NCBI GenBank assembly: GCA_025267735.1
Contig: CM046294.1
Location: forward strand, 22,998,162 to 23,062,161
DNA length: 64,000 nucleotides
Source: Mactra quadrangularis
Lineage: Eukaryota; Mollusca; Bivalvia; Venerida; Mactridae
Direction: 5' to 3'
Under the pieces are notes generated by a model. It was not told the DNA's origin and ran no database searches. It saw nothing but the letters and a program-made list of their open reading frames with translations. The translations under genes and the position numbers were made by a program. Positions 36,001-51,000 of the stretch are shown one piece after another; positions within the stretch are counted from its first letter, which is position 1, and every line of letters starts with the position of its first letter.

Positions 36001-39000
36001 CTGTTATTGTATATTTCTTGCAACCTAGAGAATAGTAGAGATCAGTTTGTCTTGAAATATTGAGAATTAATTTTTGATACATTGACTGTCACTGAATGGT
36101 ATTTTGAGAATATAGAAAATTTAAGCAAATCTGTGAACTATTACCTTTAATGTAGTTTGAAAATCTTACAAGGTGTAAATGTTAGAAGTATGATGTACAA
36201 TCAGATACCACTTTTTGGGAACGTTTCTGTGGTCATAAAAACTGTTTTGATATAAGGAAATTTTACCTAAATAATTTAAGTTACTCATAGCTTAACAATG
36301 AGATAGTTTGAAGTCAGTATAAAACTAATCTGTGGCCACAAATTATTTATACAATAGATTTCCTGATCGCATATTCAATAGCTCCAGGGTGGGTCATTTA
36401 GTATGTAAACTTCACGCATAAATATCTTCGCAATTGTACGCCAACATAGCCATTGGTCAAGTTTTAATAGTCAATAGTTTTCAAAATAAACTGAATCATA
36501 ATAATATACCGGTCAAGTTAAATATTCTTAGTGGTCAGTTTTATACTGTCATTTTACCAACTGGCCATTAAAGTCGATCTTAAATTCATCTAAGCTATGA
36601 TTTGACTTAACTGTCTTCAACAGTCCAAGCTCTGATAACTATCAAGTTCCCTTAAAAAACCACCTTGATTATTGCAATATCATAAAAGTTAAAATATCTT
36701 AAGTCCCAAATTTAGATTTAGTTGGAAAGAAGTCCGTGTATTAAGACATTTCCGCTGCTAAGACCACCGATTTTGATTGTCCAAGTAGTGTAACTTGACT
36801 GTAATTTTTTATGATATTTTGTATCATTAAGTCGAGGCCTTTAAGGTCGGAGCGCTGAACGCTTTCTGTCAAAACTTGACAAAGATTTAGAGTACAACTC
36901 CATGCATGATACTGTGAACTTTTGGAGAAATGTTAATTCTAGGAAAAATAGCAGAAGTGTCAACTTTGGGGGTGGAATGAAATTCAATGACACTGTCTAC
37001 AACAGTCGTGATGATATAGTTAACCAGTGGGCATTATACTTCAAAGATTTGTACACTCCAACTTATTCTCTATCTTTTGATGCTGAGTGGGAGATTATGG
37101 TGAGACGCAGAGTCGATCAAACTTTTCGAAATTTATCTCTATGTAACGAAGTTATAGTATACCCAGAATCTGTTGTTAAACATATACAAACTTTAGTGAA
37201 GGGGAAATCTTGTGGTCCTGATAATATATCACACGAGCATCTTATATACAGTAGTCACGTTATTGCCGACCCTCTTGCTAAACTATTTACTGTTATGCTT
37301 AGAACTGGAACAATTCCTGATAAAATGAAGGAAGGTGAAATAATAACATTGTACAAGGGTGGTCGTAAAAGACGTGACTATCCGAATAGCTACAGAGCTA
37401 TAACCTTATCATCAACAATTCTCAAATTATATGAGATGATATTGCTAGATCGATGCAAAGATACTATTATCAAATCTCTTAACAAATTGCAAGGGGGATT
37501 CCAAGACGGTCTTGGATGTATAATGACTAGTTTCGCTTTACGTGAAAGTTTATATTACGCACGTGAGTTGTCTTCACCAGTATACTTGTGTTTTTTAGAC
37601 GCGCGCCAAGCTTTTGACAGAGTCTGGCATGATGGCCTATTTTTCAAACTATTGACTCTCAGTTCTGATATAGACTTACTTTCTCCAGCTATAGACGCTA
37701 ATACTATAATATCACTCCGTGATATGTATCGTAATGTTACAAGTCGGGTCAGGTATCAGGGATTATTGTCAGACCTTTTTCCTATACACCAAGGTACTCG
37801 CCAAGGTGGTAAAACCTCTCCATTATGTTATCTTGTATATATTAATGATCTTATAAACGAACTACAGAAAAGTGGACACGGTTTATGTTTGTATGATAAT
37901 AACATGTCAGCTCCTACAGTCGCTGACGATATGGTACTGTTATCCTTTTCTAAAAAAGGACTTCAAAATATGATTGAAATTTGTTCAAAATATGCTGATA
38001 AATGGCGTTTTCTTTATAATGCTAGCAAATGTGCCATAGTTACTTTTAATACTAAGGATCCAAATCCTCAACAAAGATTTTATCTTGGGTCCGAACCTAT
38101 CCCTATCTGTGACAAATATATTCATCTCGGTATTGAATGCAATTCGTATCTGTCAACTAGTTGTATTATTCATGATGCATGTGTGAAGCTTAGAGGAACG
38201 TACATGTCTTTATGTGCAAAAGGAATTGGACCAAATAGACTTAGTCCTTCTACTTTGATGACTATATTTCGTTCAACTGTGCTTCCAAAATCTTTATATG
38301 GCAGTGAGCTTTGGAGTAATAACTCGACAAGTGATCTAGATCGTCTATCCAAAGCTCAGAAATTTTGTATCAAACACATGCAAGGTTTTCATAGATCTAT
38401 TTGTACCGACTTCTGTATGTTAACTATTAACTCTGTCCCAATTGATACAATACTTGAAATTGTGAAACTCAAATTCTTTGGTCAGATCTGTAGAATTAAT
38501 CCGTATTACATTGTAAAAGAAATTTTTAATAATAGACTTTTAAGGTACATCAGCATTGATGATCAATGTCTAGGGTTTATACCCGATATATACAAACTTT
38601 TACAAAGATATAACCTTGTGGCTTATCTGGAACAATATATTGAAAATGGAACATTTCCTTCAAAGGGACAATGGAAACAAATTTTAAATCGTTGTGTTAT
38701 AGCGCGCAAAAAGAATGATTCCTTACATCGACTCATAAACTGTGACAAATGGGGTGTAACTGTGAATGTTATTGATGTAAATGATTACTCCCCTTTGTGG
38801 CGAATCGCTCAGTTAAATCCCAAACTTTTATCTGTTTGTAAAATTCTTTTGAATAATATAGGTATGCTTATTTCTAGACAGTTTGTACAACATTGTAAGT
38901 CTTGTAGTTATACTACAGATAATATTGTAATACATAAAATATGTCACTGCGTGATGAAAACATCAAAACAATATGAACTATGGTACTGTCTATTATCATG

Positions 39001-42000
39001 CATTGGATTTGATAGATATTTGCAATTCATACATAATAATGAAATGGAACAATGTGTTTTTCTCTTTAAAATGTGTACTGAAATAGATAAAAACTGTTTT
39101 GTAAATTTGTCGCTCAGTAAAAGCTTAGCTTCTGTATTACAGTAATATGTTTTTAGTATTGACCATAATGTTGTTTTAAACATGTAATAAGAACCCATCA
39201 CTAAGCCCCTGTCTTCATATTTTGAAGGCAATATTAGTGAGTGGCTCAATGTGTGTTTTTCTTGTAATATTGTTCGTATCGTAATGCCTTATGTTTCGTT
39301 TTCGTCATAAGGTTTTCTCTATGAGCAATATTCACCCATATTTATAAATCGCATGTGCATGCATTTTTTTTATTGTATTTACTCGTAACTGTGCTTATAT
39401 ATTTGTGTGTTTATTTCTATGCTGTATATATGTTATGCTCTTCAAAAATGGAGGAAATAAATAAATAATGCACTATTTAATTCTGAATTTCTTGTTCTAA
39501 CCAACACTGAACAAATTTTTAACGTTTTGATATTTTTTCCTCCCTTTCTTCTTTATACCAAACCCCTGACATTGAAGCTGAAAGTAATGAGACTGGCCAA
39601 TATGAGTAAAGAGATGTAGAAAATATTATTTGGTATTTTTCTAGGTCAGGTTTTATCTACGTAATATATAAAATGGTTTCTTATCTATCATTTAAATCGT
39701 CATCTACGATCTTAAAGCGAAATTAACCCGATGCAAATTATGTAGACAATTTTTTCCCATACAAAGACCTTTTGATTATTGCAAAATAATTTGGGAGGAT
39801 TTTTACCTCAAAATGCTTAATTTAAAAAAAAGTAGCCATATGGTGAGGTGGTGTTAGAAAGCTTTACATGATTTCGGGATGTATGGATATAAATGCCTGC
39901 TCTAGACATCTTCAAGAAACATTCATTTATGATAACATAGCCTTTTGTTTCTCGTTCTCACTACAAACAGGCTTTCACCCTGAATGGTGACCAAAGAATG
40001 GAATAGTCTCCCCAGCAGGCAAACCGACGTTGAAACAATGTTGTTTCAACGTTGCACCACAACGTTGTTTTTATGTTGGATTTATTTTAGGATTTGAAAG
40101 TTGTGCCAACGTTGAAATATCAACGTTGATTCAACGTTGTGTTCAACGTTGATACAAGGTTAATTCAACGTTACTTCAACGCTCATTAGGTTGGTTGATG
40201 GTTGAAATCTGGTTGATAATTGGTTGTTATTAGGGTGATTTATAGTCGATTCCATGTTGATCTAAGGTTGGTTTTAGTTGAACTATAGTTGAAGGAGGTT
40301 GAATATAAGCTGTATTTAGCCCTTTTTCAGAGTTTGATCTAGATATATATTTGATCTAGATATCTGCCGACTGAAAAACTGTATAACAAGGACAAATAAA
40401 AAACATGAGAAAAGATCCAATAATTTTACAATTTAATTACTATGTCAATGATAATGGGTCATTAACCCATACAAATAAGCAAACACTTAACTAAAAACTG
40501 TATAAAACTATAAGTAACAAATATTCAGCTTGGTCTCTTCTGCCCCTACCTCCAGACCTTTCTGGGGCATATTTTAAAAACTTCATTATGGTTCCATTGA
40601 CTTTGCACTTCGTGGCTCCCTAGTGATTCTGTAAAACTGACTCTGAAATCAAAAATATGAATCATAAGAATACAAAAAGAACTGCTGCAGTTTGATTTTC
40701 TTCACTCTGAGCCCTTAATATTTGGACACAAAACAGCGATCACTTCATTTTAATTACACACTAACAGTCTGTTCTACAAAATACGCCAGGGTTAAATCGG
40801 CATGGGGTCGAATCGTCTCCGTGCAAATTGGCCTATTGGGTCGAATGACATCGGGACGAAACGTCTGAAACCCACCTACTTGAAGTTTACATTATACAAT
40901 GGATAAGTTTCTGTTAATTTTTCAACAAACAGAATTCGGACATAATTTTTAAACACAGAATGCATTTAATAGAATGTTATTTGCAGGCGTAAGACAAAGA
41001 AAATAGAATATTTGATTTGAATAATGGCGCCGACAAGGTTTTCTTGAACACACATAATTTTCAACTCTTAAACCAGTCGTGGGTGAAAAAAACAAATGAT
41101 ATCTATAAACAGAACAATGACAAGTATAGTATGTTAGTATAATATCGTTGTACATACCTTCAAACTAATGTTTTCTAGACTAGATCTTCGTCAGCGCTTT
41201 AGAAAGTCGAGGTCAGCACTGTGCGTTTCTGAATGCGTCACGCACGCATGCGCAGTTTCTAAACGCGCGAAAAGCACTTTCTAGAATGTTCGTTAGAAAA
41301 TATTCAAAATAGTGAGAGAGTAACAGTTTCTATATTTCATAGTCAATAGAAAATATTTTGGGCATACTTTAAGTGAAGATAATATACCATCTAAATAATC
41401 GCAATATTATAAAAAAATATAAAAACAATTTAAAATATACTACAACCATTATCAACATTGTTTCAACGTCGGTTATCAACATCCGTTGATAAAATATTTA
41501 TTTGTGGTTTAAAATTGGTTGATCAACGTACTGTCTCATTTTCAACGTTGTAACAACGTTGAATCAACGTCGTGTGCCTGCTGGGTCCCTACAGATTTTA
41601 CATAAATCGGTTTCGTTGAAACCTTTAAAGCTCAACTAGCCAAACTTGTTGTCTTGTCTAATCTTACGCAACCTTGTTTTATTCCTTTTGAACCCGGGTC
41701 GATAGCGCAATTGGTAGCGCACCGGGATTCGGAATCTCGTGTCTCGAAGGGGGTACGGGTTCGAATCCCACCCGGGGAGGTTATACCCTTCCATGAAAAT
41801 TAGACAATAATGTCAATTTTCCTCCATTGATTAGATAATATGGAGAAGTTTCCGGCCTTGTGGAAGGGTTGGTGAGTACTGTTTATAGACAAAGGTCCAG
41901 GAAAACTAGGTTAGGTGCGCTGGACACCGTGAAATGACCTAAAATGTGTTGATACGGCGTTAAATCCTATAAATAAAAACATGTAAAATAAATATTCCTT

Positions 42001-45000
42001 TTGATCACTGTATTGTGGTGCATGACCTCACATTTTTTCCTCTTACTATTTTGCACCACCGCTTTGACAGTAATATTCAAAATGCTGAATTTAGCCGGTA
42101 CTGATAGAAATAGGAGGTTGAACTATGGAAAAGTGTCATACCAATTTTTTGCCAATTTTTATGTTAATTTTTCATAAATTGATTGACACTTAAATTACGT
42201 TTACTTATCATATTTGGTTTCATTAAAAATTGCATCTAGAAGATCACATGGTTATGAAAGTTTAAAAAACGACACGGTACCAGGTACTAACTGCAGACTC
42301 AACAAAATTTTACTCAATTTTACCAAACTTATATACATTAATTATAACTTTATTTCAACGATGCATAATTCTCAGCCTCATATTCTATGGAAGGATTAAT
42401 GATTTACATACATGTATAGCACAAACAATTTTAAACATTCATACATCACAGTGACAATTAAGGCTGTCACGATACGCCATAAGCGTATCGCGATATACTG
42501 CAATACGCTGGCACCGTATCGCGATACGTACTGTGCGCTTGTAGATTCGTTGTGCTTCCGCTGTATTTAACAGAAACAATGCAAATTTTACATGCAGCTA
42601 CTGATAGAATCTAACCTTAATTTTTGGTACTTAGGGTTAAATTGAACGAACAATGGAAAAACTGACGTTTCGCTACTTTTTTTTCGCGAAGGGAAAACTT
42701 TTCCAATGAAATAAAAAAATATCGCCAAATACCGGTACGTTAAAATCGTACCGCGGTACGTATTGCCGCAGCTGCGTATTGCAATACACTGGTATATCGT
42801 AACAGTCCTGACAATACCACGTGACAATGACATCACAAATGCTTGTGTTTCAAGAAGAAAACAAAAAAAAATCACGCATCGACTCAGAGTTTTAAAGAGA
42901 GAATTAAAAGACGAACAGCTCTTTAAAACTTTAAGTCGACGCTGATTTTTCGCTGTTTTCTTCTTCAAACCGTTGCATTTGTGATGTCATAGTCACGTGG
43001 TATTTTCACCCGTGATACATGCTAGCCTCAATAATATATAAACCCCAAAAAGGAAACAATTGCTGTGAAAAATTGCTTGATATTTAAAGAAGTCGTTTTT
43101 TATTTGGAAATAGCCACCTGTCTCAATTCTAGTTACAAGTAGAATCTATTGTTTGTTCGTCTTGTATTTGCACTATTTTTTGTTTATTTTTGGTATGCAT
43201 GTCATGTTTACATTACTCACGCTGTATTGTGTTCCAAAGGCAAGTTTTTGCTGATTTGTAAATAAAGGTGTTTAGTTTGTTACAAGACGGTCATGAGACA
43301 ATGGCTTTACATACAATACAGTATGTTTATTTAGCATTATTTAAAGCAAGTGCGTATACCTTACTAGGCTCCTGGCCATGAACATTCATTAATATAGACA
43401 GGGTCATATTTACAACAAAAAAACACAGACATGCATGTATTCAAATCAATAATACACATGAATAGTTATATAAAAAATGAAGATATAAATAACTTTTACT
43501 GTAAGCTTACAAATTGTCTGTGAAATATAATTCATTTTTCTCAACTGTCAAAGTTTGAATAATTTCACGGTGAATGATTACACACTATCTCAATATCACG
43601 AGTGTTAGACAAATAGCTCGAAGTCATCGTGAAATTATTCATGTTTTGGCAGTTGAGAAAAAACGAACTATACTCATATAAATGAACTATCTCGCTATTT
43701 AGACATACTCGCTATTAAGACCAATTTCTGTCCGAACGCCAAGGGGTCTTATTAGCGGATCTTTACTGTAGATTACATTCATGTATCCAAAAAAATCAAT
43801 TTATTGTAATTGATATGCTACGTATCATATTATAAAATTTCATGGTGACAAGATAGTTTATAATTATAAAACTTGCATGTATTTAACCACATGAAAAACC
43901 TATCATACAGTTTATACCTCATACATGCATTTAAGACGTCGGTCGCCCCTAATGTGACTCTAGTAAAGTCGAACTGTCAAACCTATTGAAGGTATCGTGA
44001 CATGTATGAATATTAATGGAAAAACTTCAAATTTAAATAAAAAATTGCATCTGATTATGAATCATTGAAGGATTTGAATAGAACAGCTGCTGAGAATTAT
44101 GTACGTGATTAGTTCACACAAAACCGGAACATTTATTATAATATTCCCGCCTAGGTTAGCTCAGTTGGTACCCGGTCTGACGACGAATCCAGGAATTCGA
44201 GGGTTAAATTGCATGGCGGGAACTTTTAACCTTCCTGCAATTGGGTCATGAGATATGATGTACGGCTATTTTACCAATAGACTAAGTAAATATACCTAGG
44301 AATCTACCTCTGTATCAAGTATAGGGTGCCAGTCAATGGCAAGGTATGCATTTAAGCATACATGTAAAAATTTACTAGATTAAAAGCTCAGGTCAAGAGA
44401 GATGTATAGGTCTACTCAAAGACCGTAGACTAGCTAGGGCGACTGGAAATATGACTGACAAACAGTTGAAATATTACATTTCTAACTAGTACCTAGTAAA
44501 TTCTTCAAAACAAACTGTAATTTTCCATACAGCACACCTGCATTTAAACCAATTGGTGATTTTCCATTTTGGCGCCAAGTTTCAAAACTAGATAAAATCA
44601 ATGTCACTGTTTATTAAAGTACACTGGTGTTGTACGTGAATAAAATCCCCATTTCTCAATACTGTGACTAACTTAACAATAACAATATCTCAACCTTAAA
44701 GTTTATTAACTGGAGCTCGACCTTACTGGGTTCATATTACAAGCCAACCCTATATCATCAATACCTCTGTATGTGAAATGTATGCGAGTACCATCTCTAC
44801 TGTCAATGTCCTTTGTATTATACTGAAACATACCTGGTGATAAGATTACTAACTTTGCGGTTCTTTAACTATTACCTTTTCACTACTACATATCTATAAG
44901 GCCCCAATGATCGGGGCAATGATTACGATGTGAAAACCGTCCTTTTAAACCATGAATCATTCAGTGTAAAAAGCATGAGAAAGATACACAATAAAAATGT

Positions 45001-48000
45001 TAAAATATTTTGGTTTCAAATTCAAATTGGATTTAAGTGCCCATTTCTTATACAATATATATGAAATGAACTTTTTTTTATAAAAGCTCTGTTTATTCAT
45101 TTAGTTAACTTTAAATACACATTATCACATTTATTTATTATAGCTAAATTAGGTAATGCACCAGTCAATTGTTACCCGCACCCCAACTGGGTCAGTTCGG
45201 GGTCAATTTGCAGAGTGAGTCTTGATATAGGGGCTTTAACTTCGTATGGTTTTATATTTTATATATTAATTAGTAGATTGCTTTTTAATGACCATCGGGG
45301 ATTTCAAAATATCTAAGACCTTTCTGATAGTGAAATAAATATTGTTAAAGTGTATTATTACATACCGCCTTGTAATGATGACATGACATTGAAAAGATAA
45401 AATTTCTAAATAAAATTTGATTTATACGTTTCATTGAATTCAATGCATTCACAGATTCACAGGCTGTCAGCACGATAGAGCTCCCCCCTTTTTATTAAAA
45501 TCACATATAAATTTAGTATAAGGTATGTAACTCATCATTTAAGAAACGTGGAGGTATTCTTAACGCTTTCAGTAGAAATTTGAATTTCTGAATATCAAGC
45601 ATCTTTTTAAAGTGAAATTGTTAAGAAATAAAATGTTAGGCTGCTTAACGCCACTATTCAACAATTTTTAAGTCATATTCCGCTGGTCGGCTGTCCTTCT
45701 CGATGGCCCGACATGGACAGGCATAGACTTTATAACCATGATAGCTTTCAACCTAGTTCTAGGAATACGTGTATACATTCGATAGTAACTGCATGCTTGC
45801 CTTCAGACCGATGGTAAACAAATAAGTCATACGAAACTTAGAATAATCGCACACATCAGTAGGGCGTTCAGTTACCGCGAACGTTTCGTAACGTTCCGTA
45901 ACGTTCGCTAACAGTCATTATTAAACAGCCTGTTAGCGGAAAACGTTTAAGGTCAACATCTTACGGTTTTAAGATACAGTACGCGAGTATGAAACAACCT
46001 GAAACAAAATAGTCAACGAAGTCGGCGGTGTTAGATCAATACATTTACAAAATCATTGACAGTCATAATGAAGATGAAAACTGTAAATTATTTGGTGTCA
46101 GAGATTTGCTGAAAAAGTAGGGCGAGTCTATTTAACTTGACAGTGCAAAAGGTCGGTGAATTCGAGGAGCGTATTTATGGCAGTTGATCAGAGGTTATAG
46201 TTAAGGGAGCTTATAGACTATGTTTTTAGTATATAGCACCAATTGCTAATCTTAAATGAATATTTAAATGAGAAATCAAGTCCTCCTCTCCGAATTCTTC
46301 TAATAAAATAGAAGTAACGACTCTCTTGTCCGCCATCTTTAAACGTTCGCACTTCAACAGATCGTTCGATTAACCGTTCATAACGGTAACGGTGATTGGC
46401 TAACGTTAAATGCTTACTGAACACAGGGCTGGTATTGTGTTGTCTTCCTGCTAAGCATTCGAAACTCCTCGGTCATTCACTACAAATAACAAAAAATGGT
46501 CGTGGTGTTCCGAATGCCTGCTGAGGGGTAAGACCAGTGTTCAAAAATACAATTTCACTCATATTACGTATATTTAATACTATGACATTTGTTATTATTA
46601 CTTCCATATAGACGTGTTATAATTCTCAATATTTGCTATATTGCAGGGTGTCCACCAGAATGGGTTTTATCTCAAGACATTTGTTACAAATTTGTAGAAG
46701 ATTCCAAGATATACGAGGAGGCAGATGCGGCATGCTGGGTAAATATATAAATATACATGTGTATACAGTCTTTGAATTTAGCCACTGGACCATGGAAAAA
46801 GTCCATCAAAATTGCTTTCGGTCCAGTGACTTTCAAAATGTTATTGGTCCGATGGGCCACTAGCTTTATACAGCCACCATTTCCCATATTCAATACAAAT
46901 CATTATTTAATAATAGGATATGATATGCTAAATCATTATATTGGACTGCATATTTTATCATATATCTAACAGTATTTTTGGTCCAGTAAACTTTCATTTG
47001 ATCCATTAAAAATTCCACTGGACCGAATGCCAGTTCTAATGAAAGTTTGTTGAATACTGGTGTATATGTAGACATCAGGGGTGTGTTGTTTCAAGTTTTT
47101 TTCTACCAGTTTACTAGTATACAAATTTATTTTAGCTCGATTGCGAAACAAGTTCTTACAACTTAGATTAATCCCTTTCTAGTCCCCTTCCTAATTCCCC
47201 CGTTCTGCGCTAGTGGGATAAAGTTGCTTGCTTAATTACACAACGGGGTAGTTTTTGAATGGGATTCAAATCAATGCGGAGCTGGCTATCCTATGACTAC
47301 CAGTCCTACGTTGTAACCACTCGGTCACGCCAGTCCATCAGTTTTCCACTTGTTCAAAGACGAGTGCAATTGAATTATCCATGTCCGAGGACAAAATGCA
47401 CCTGCCTAGAATTTCCATACCATATTTGTAAAGAAATGTTAAAAGAACTATATATATAAGTTGTAGAACACCATATTATCGTCATATGAAATATTATCAT
47501 TTGATATGAAATTCACAATACCTAATATATAATCTCTTTTCTTCATAATTCAAGCGTATCGATAGATCATTATTAACATTACCGTCTCTACATTTTGAAT
47601 TGTGCATCAAACTTATTTTTCCATACCTGTTAATAATGTATGTATTCATTCACTACAGCCGGAACATCTAAACACTGGATTCAAAACTATGAAATTCAAC
47701 CCAAAATTTAGCTCATGCAGTGCATGAAGAATATTCACTATTTTCTTTATTGACCAATAAATGTTATGCATGTAAAAAAGTATAAACATAATTTTATGCC
47801 CCGTATTGACAAAATATAATCAAAGCACAGAAAGCGCTGAATTTGTTTGGGTCTCGGAATATCAGAATGGTGAAGGTTGTGTGGAAACAATGAGATATAA
47901 ATGTAATATAGATGCTATAAATTCAAGAAACAATGACACATGGTTATAAATTTATATTTTAATGAACTGAAAATAATGTAATATTTCAATATATTAAAAC

Positions 48001-51000
48001 TTATCTAAACATACAAAAAAACATACAAAAAAGTATTCAAAATTTAGCTCAAGCGGCGTATGAGAACTAGTCACTATTTTCTTTATTGACCAATAAATGG
48101 TATGCATGTAATGAAATATAAACACAATTCTTTTGCTCTGTATAGACAAAATATAAATTAAAGCGGCTGTCTGGACATGGATTTAACAGAGCAAAATTTG
48201 GTGGTGTCATTAGGAAGAGGACTTGCGGCGTCTATAATTTACAAATAAACTGTATTTGAACATTTGACAAAGTTATTTACACAGGCAAACGAATAAAGAA
48301 AGAACTTCTTTCTGACTTTATTGTAACATTGTGCTGAAAAATTTGTGTATATATGAATAACTTGGCCATTATGTAGGAGCAGAAGTCCAGTGGTAGGACG
48401 CGCTTAGGGATCGAGAGGTTCCGGGTTCGAATTTCACCCTGGGCACTGCTAATTTCATTAAGCAAGAAATTTACCTACGATTGCTTCACTTCACCCAGGT
48501 GTAAATGGTTACCTGCGAGGGTGGTATAATTCCGTTGCGCAAGTGTCGGTTGCCCTAAGCGGAGTAAAAAGACTCCCCATGGAGATTGATAGATAGATAC
48601 CAGTAGCCCAATGACCAGGGTTAATATATAGCTGTAAAGTCGGTAAACGTGCATGAGCATAAAACTTAGACTATAAAATGCAATTACTTTACTTTATTAG
48701 TTCCACGTTTACACATAGACATGCATTATGTTGCTTTCGTATGACTACAGACGAAACTTGTACGAAAGGTGCCTGTTAGGCGGCTTACTGTGATGATCTT
48801 TCAAAAGGCAGAAAATTACTTCTTTTGAATATTTCGGTGATTGTAGGCCTAAGCATGCTTTCAACAATTGGGTGTTAAATTTTTCACGTTTATATTACAT
48901 TGACATACCTAATAAGATATAAACCTTTAAATTGTGAACTGCATGTTATTAAATGATGTGAAAATCTTTTGTGCAATGCGTACAGAAATCACTAGGCCTA
49001 TCATTAAGCATTTATGTAACCTAACGCGCCCAACGTTAATGACATATTGCATTCTTTTTCTCGGTCTTAAAGCGAAACCCCGATAACACAATGCTAGTAC
49101 GCGAAAAAAGGACGAATACGTTGTCGTACCATGACAATGCGAGGTTAGAATTACTCAAAAACACTGCTGTATTTATAAGTTACATCAAACATGGTATTCA
49201 AGTTCTTACAACATCATGTTATTACGATATCCTTTCGCTATATTGAAACATATGTTTCTCCAATCACGCTTTTTGTAACATCCCAATCTCGTTACTTGCT
49301 TAATCTACGTCATAATGTGTTTTGCGGCCTCACAATCTCCGTAAACAGAGATCCTGTTCTACTCGCGTTGTCGTACAGGTCTGTGAAGTTAGCAATCTAT
49401 TGTCTATTCTCTATTCAAAAGTCTATTCGCACAATAGACAGCTATGTATTGAGAAATCTATTCATTCAGAAGTCTATTCGCATTTACTGTATGCATGAAT
49501 ATAGGTAAGTTCAAATATCTGTACAAAAATCTGTTCACAAAATGCCGAAAAGACAGCTGTCTATTCGGAAGTCTATTCAGAAGTCTATTCGAAAAAAAGT
49601 CAGTATTGCAATCAAACAGATTTAAAAGTCTTTTCATGGAATACGTAAAGAGACAAATGTCCATTCAAAAGTCTTTTCAGAAGTTTATTCGCAAAAACAT
49701 AGTAGTGCAATCTGAATGAGCAAGGTTTCTATTCCAAGAATGCAAGCGACAAATGTCCATTCAAAAGTCTTTTCGGATCTCTATTCGCAAAATCATATAT
49801 ATGCTTTAAGAATGTGTCTGTAGTCTATTATAAAGTTTCCAATAGAGAGCTGTCCATTCAAATGTCTATTCAGAAGTCTATTCCAAACAAGTCAGTTATG
49901 CAATCAAACAGATTTCAAAGTCTTTTTAGAGAGACAAAGTCCATTCAAAAGTCTATTCAGAAGTCTATTCGCAAAATCATATATATGCATTAAGAATGTG
50001 TCTAAAGTCTACCATAAGTTGCGAATAGACAGATGTCCATTCAAATGTCTATTCAGAAGTCTATTCGCAAAATCATGTATATGCATTCAGAATGAGTCAG
50101 AAGTCTTTTATAGAGTTTCGAATAGACAGCTGTGCATTCAAATGTCTATTCAGAAGTCTATTCCCTAAATCATATATATGCATTAAGAATATGTCTAAAG
50201 TCTACCATAAAGTTGCGAATAGACAAATGTCCATTCAAATGTCTTTTCAGAAGTCTATTCGCAAAATCATGTAAATGCATTCAGAATGAGTAGGAAGTCT
50301 TTTAATGAGTTTCGAATAGAGAGATGTCCATTCAAAAGTCTATTCAGAAGTCTATTCGCGAAATCTGGTAAATGCGTGCAGAATGAGTCAGAAATCTTTT
50401 ATAGAGTTTCGAATTGAGAGCTGTCCATTCAAATGTCTATTCAGAAGTCTATTCCAAAAGACTCAGTAATGTAATGCAATCAAACAGATTGAAAGTCTTT
50501 TCGCGGAACATGAAAAGAGTCAAATGTCCATTCAAAAGTCTATTCAGAAGTCTATTCGCAAATTATATTTATGCATTAAAAATGTGTCTAAAGTGTACTA
50601 TAAAGTTGCGAATAGACAGATGTCCATTCAAATGTCTTTTCAGAAGTCTATTCGCAAAATCATGTATATGCATTCAGAATGAGTCAGAAGTCTTTAATAG
50701 AGTTTCGAATAGAGAGATTTCCATTCAAAAGTCTATTCAGAAGTCCATTCGCGAAATCTGGTTAATGCGTTCAGAATGAGTCAGAAGTCTATCATACAGT
50801 AGCGAATGCACAGCTGTCCATTCAAATGTCTATTCAGAAGTCTATTCGCAAAATCATACATATGCATTTAAAATGTGTCAAAAGTCTATTCAAAGAGTAG
50901 CAAATAGATAGCTGTCCATTCAAATGTCTATTCAGAAGTCTATTTGCAAAATCATGTATATGCATTCAGAATGAGTCAGAAGTCTTTTATAGAGTTTCGA

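Larger units (their letters stand above)
24031..46646 (+). other. Contactin-like intron 1 (22.6 kb)
   Basis: No additional exon is recognised. The intron carries the LINE, SINE, MITE and palindromic elements listed separately. Stretches without any recognised element include about 25760-27660, 33670-35780 (except a run of about 20 A at 35180), 36160-36840 and 43680-45860. These are AT-rich and otherwise unremarkable. Confidence 0.7.

Noticed and set aside
41692..41780. tRNA gene (head of SINE at 41692; also at 29988, 32369 and 48376)
   Set aside because: The A- and B-box-like sites are part of longer repeats with conserved bodies, AT-rich tails and target duplications; the anticodon arm does not pair well. 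These are SINEs.
42588..42968. 126-codon minus-strand ORF
   Set aside because: It crosses the boundary of the hAT-like MITE and the neighbouring palindrome and has no recognisable domain; it is a chance frame.
24031..46646. A missed contactin exon in the 22.6-kb intron 1
   Set aside because: Exon 1 and exon 2 join in phase and produce the expected order of signal peptide then lectin-like domain; no other conserved coding segment was seen. A small non-conserved exon cannot be excluded.
46790..47050. ggtccagt-rich inverted pieces as a mobile element
   Set aside because: The repeats are short and their boundaries cannot be fixed; noted only in the intron description.
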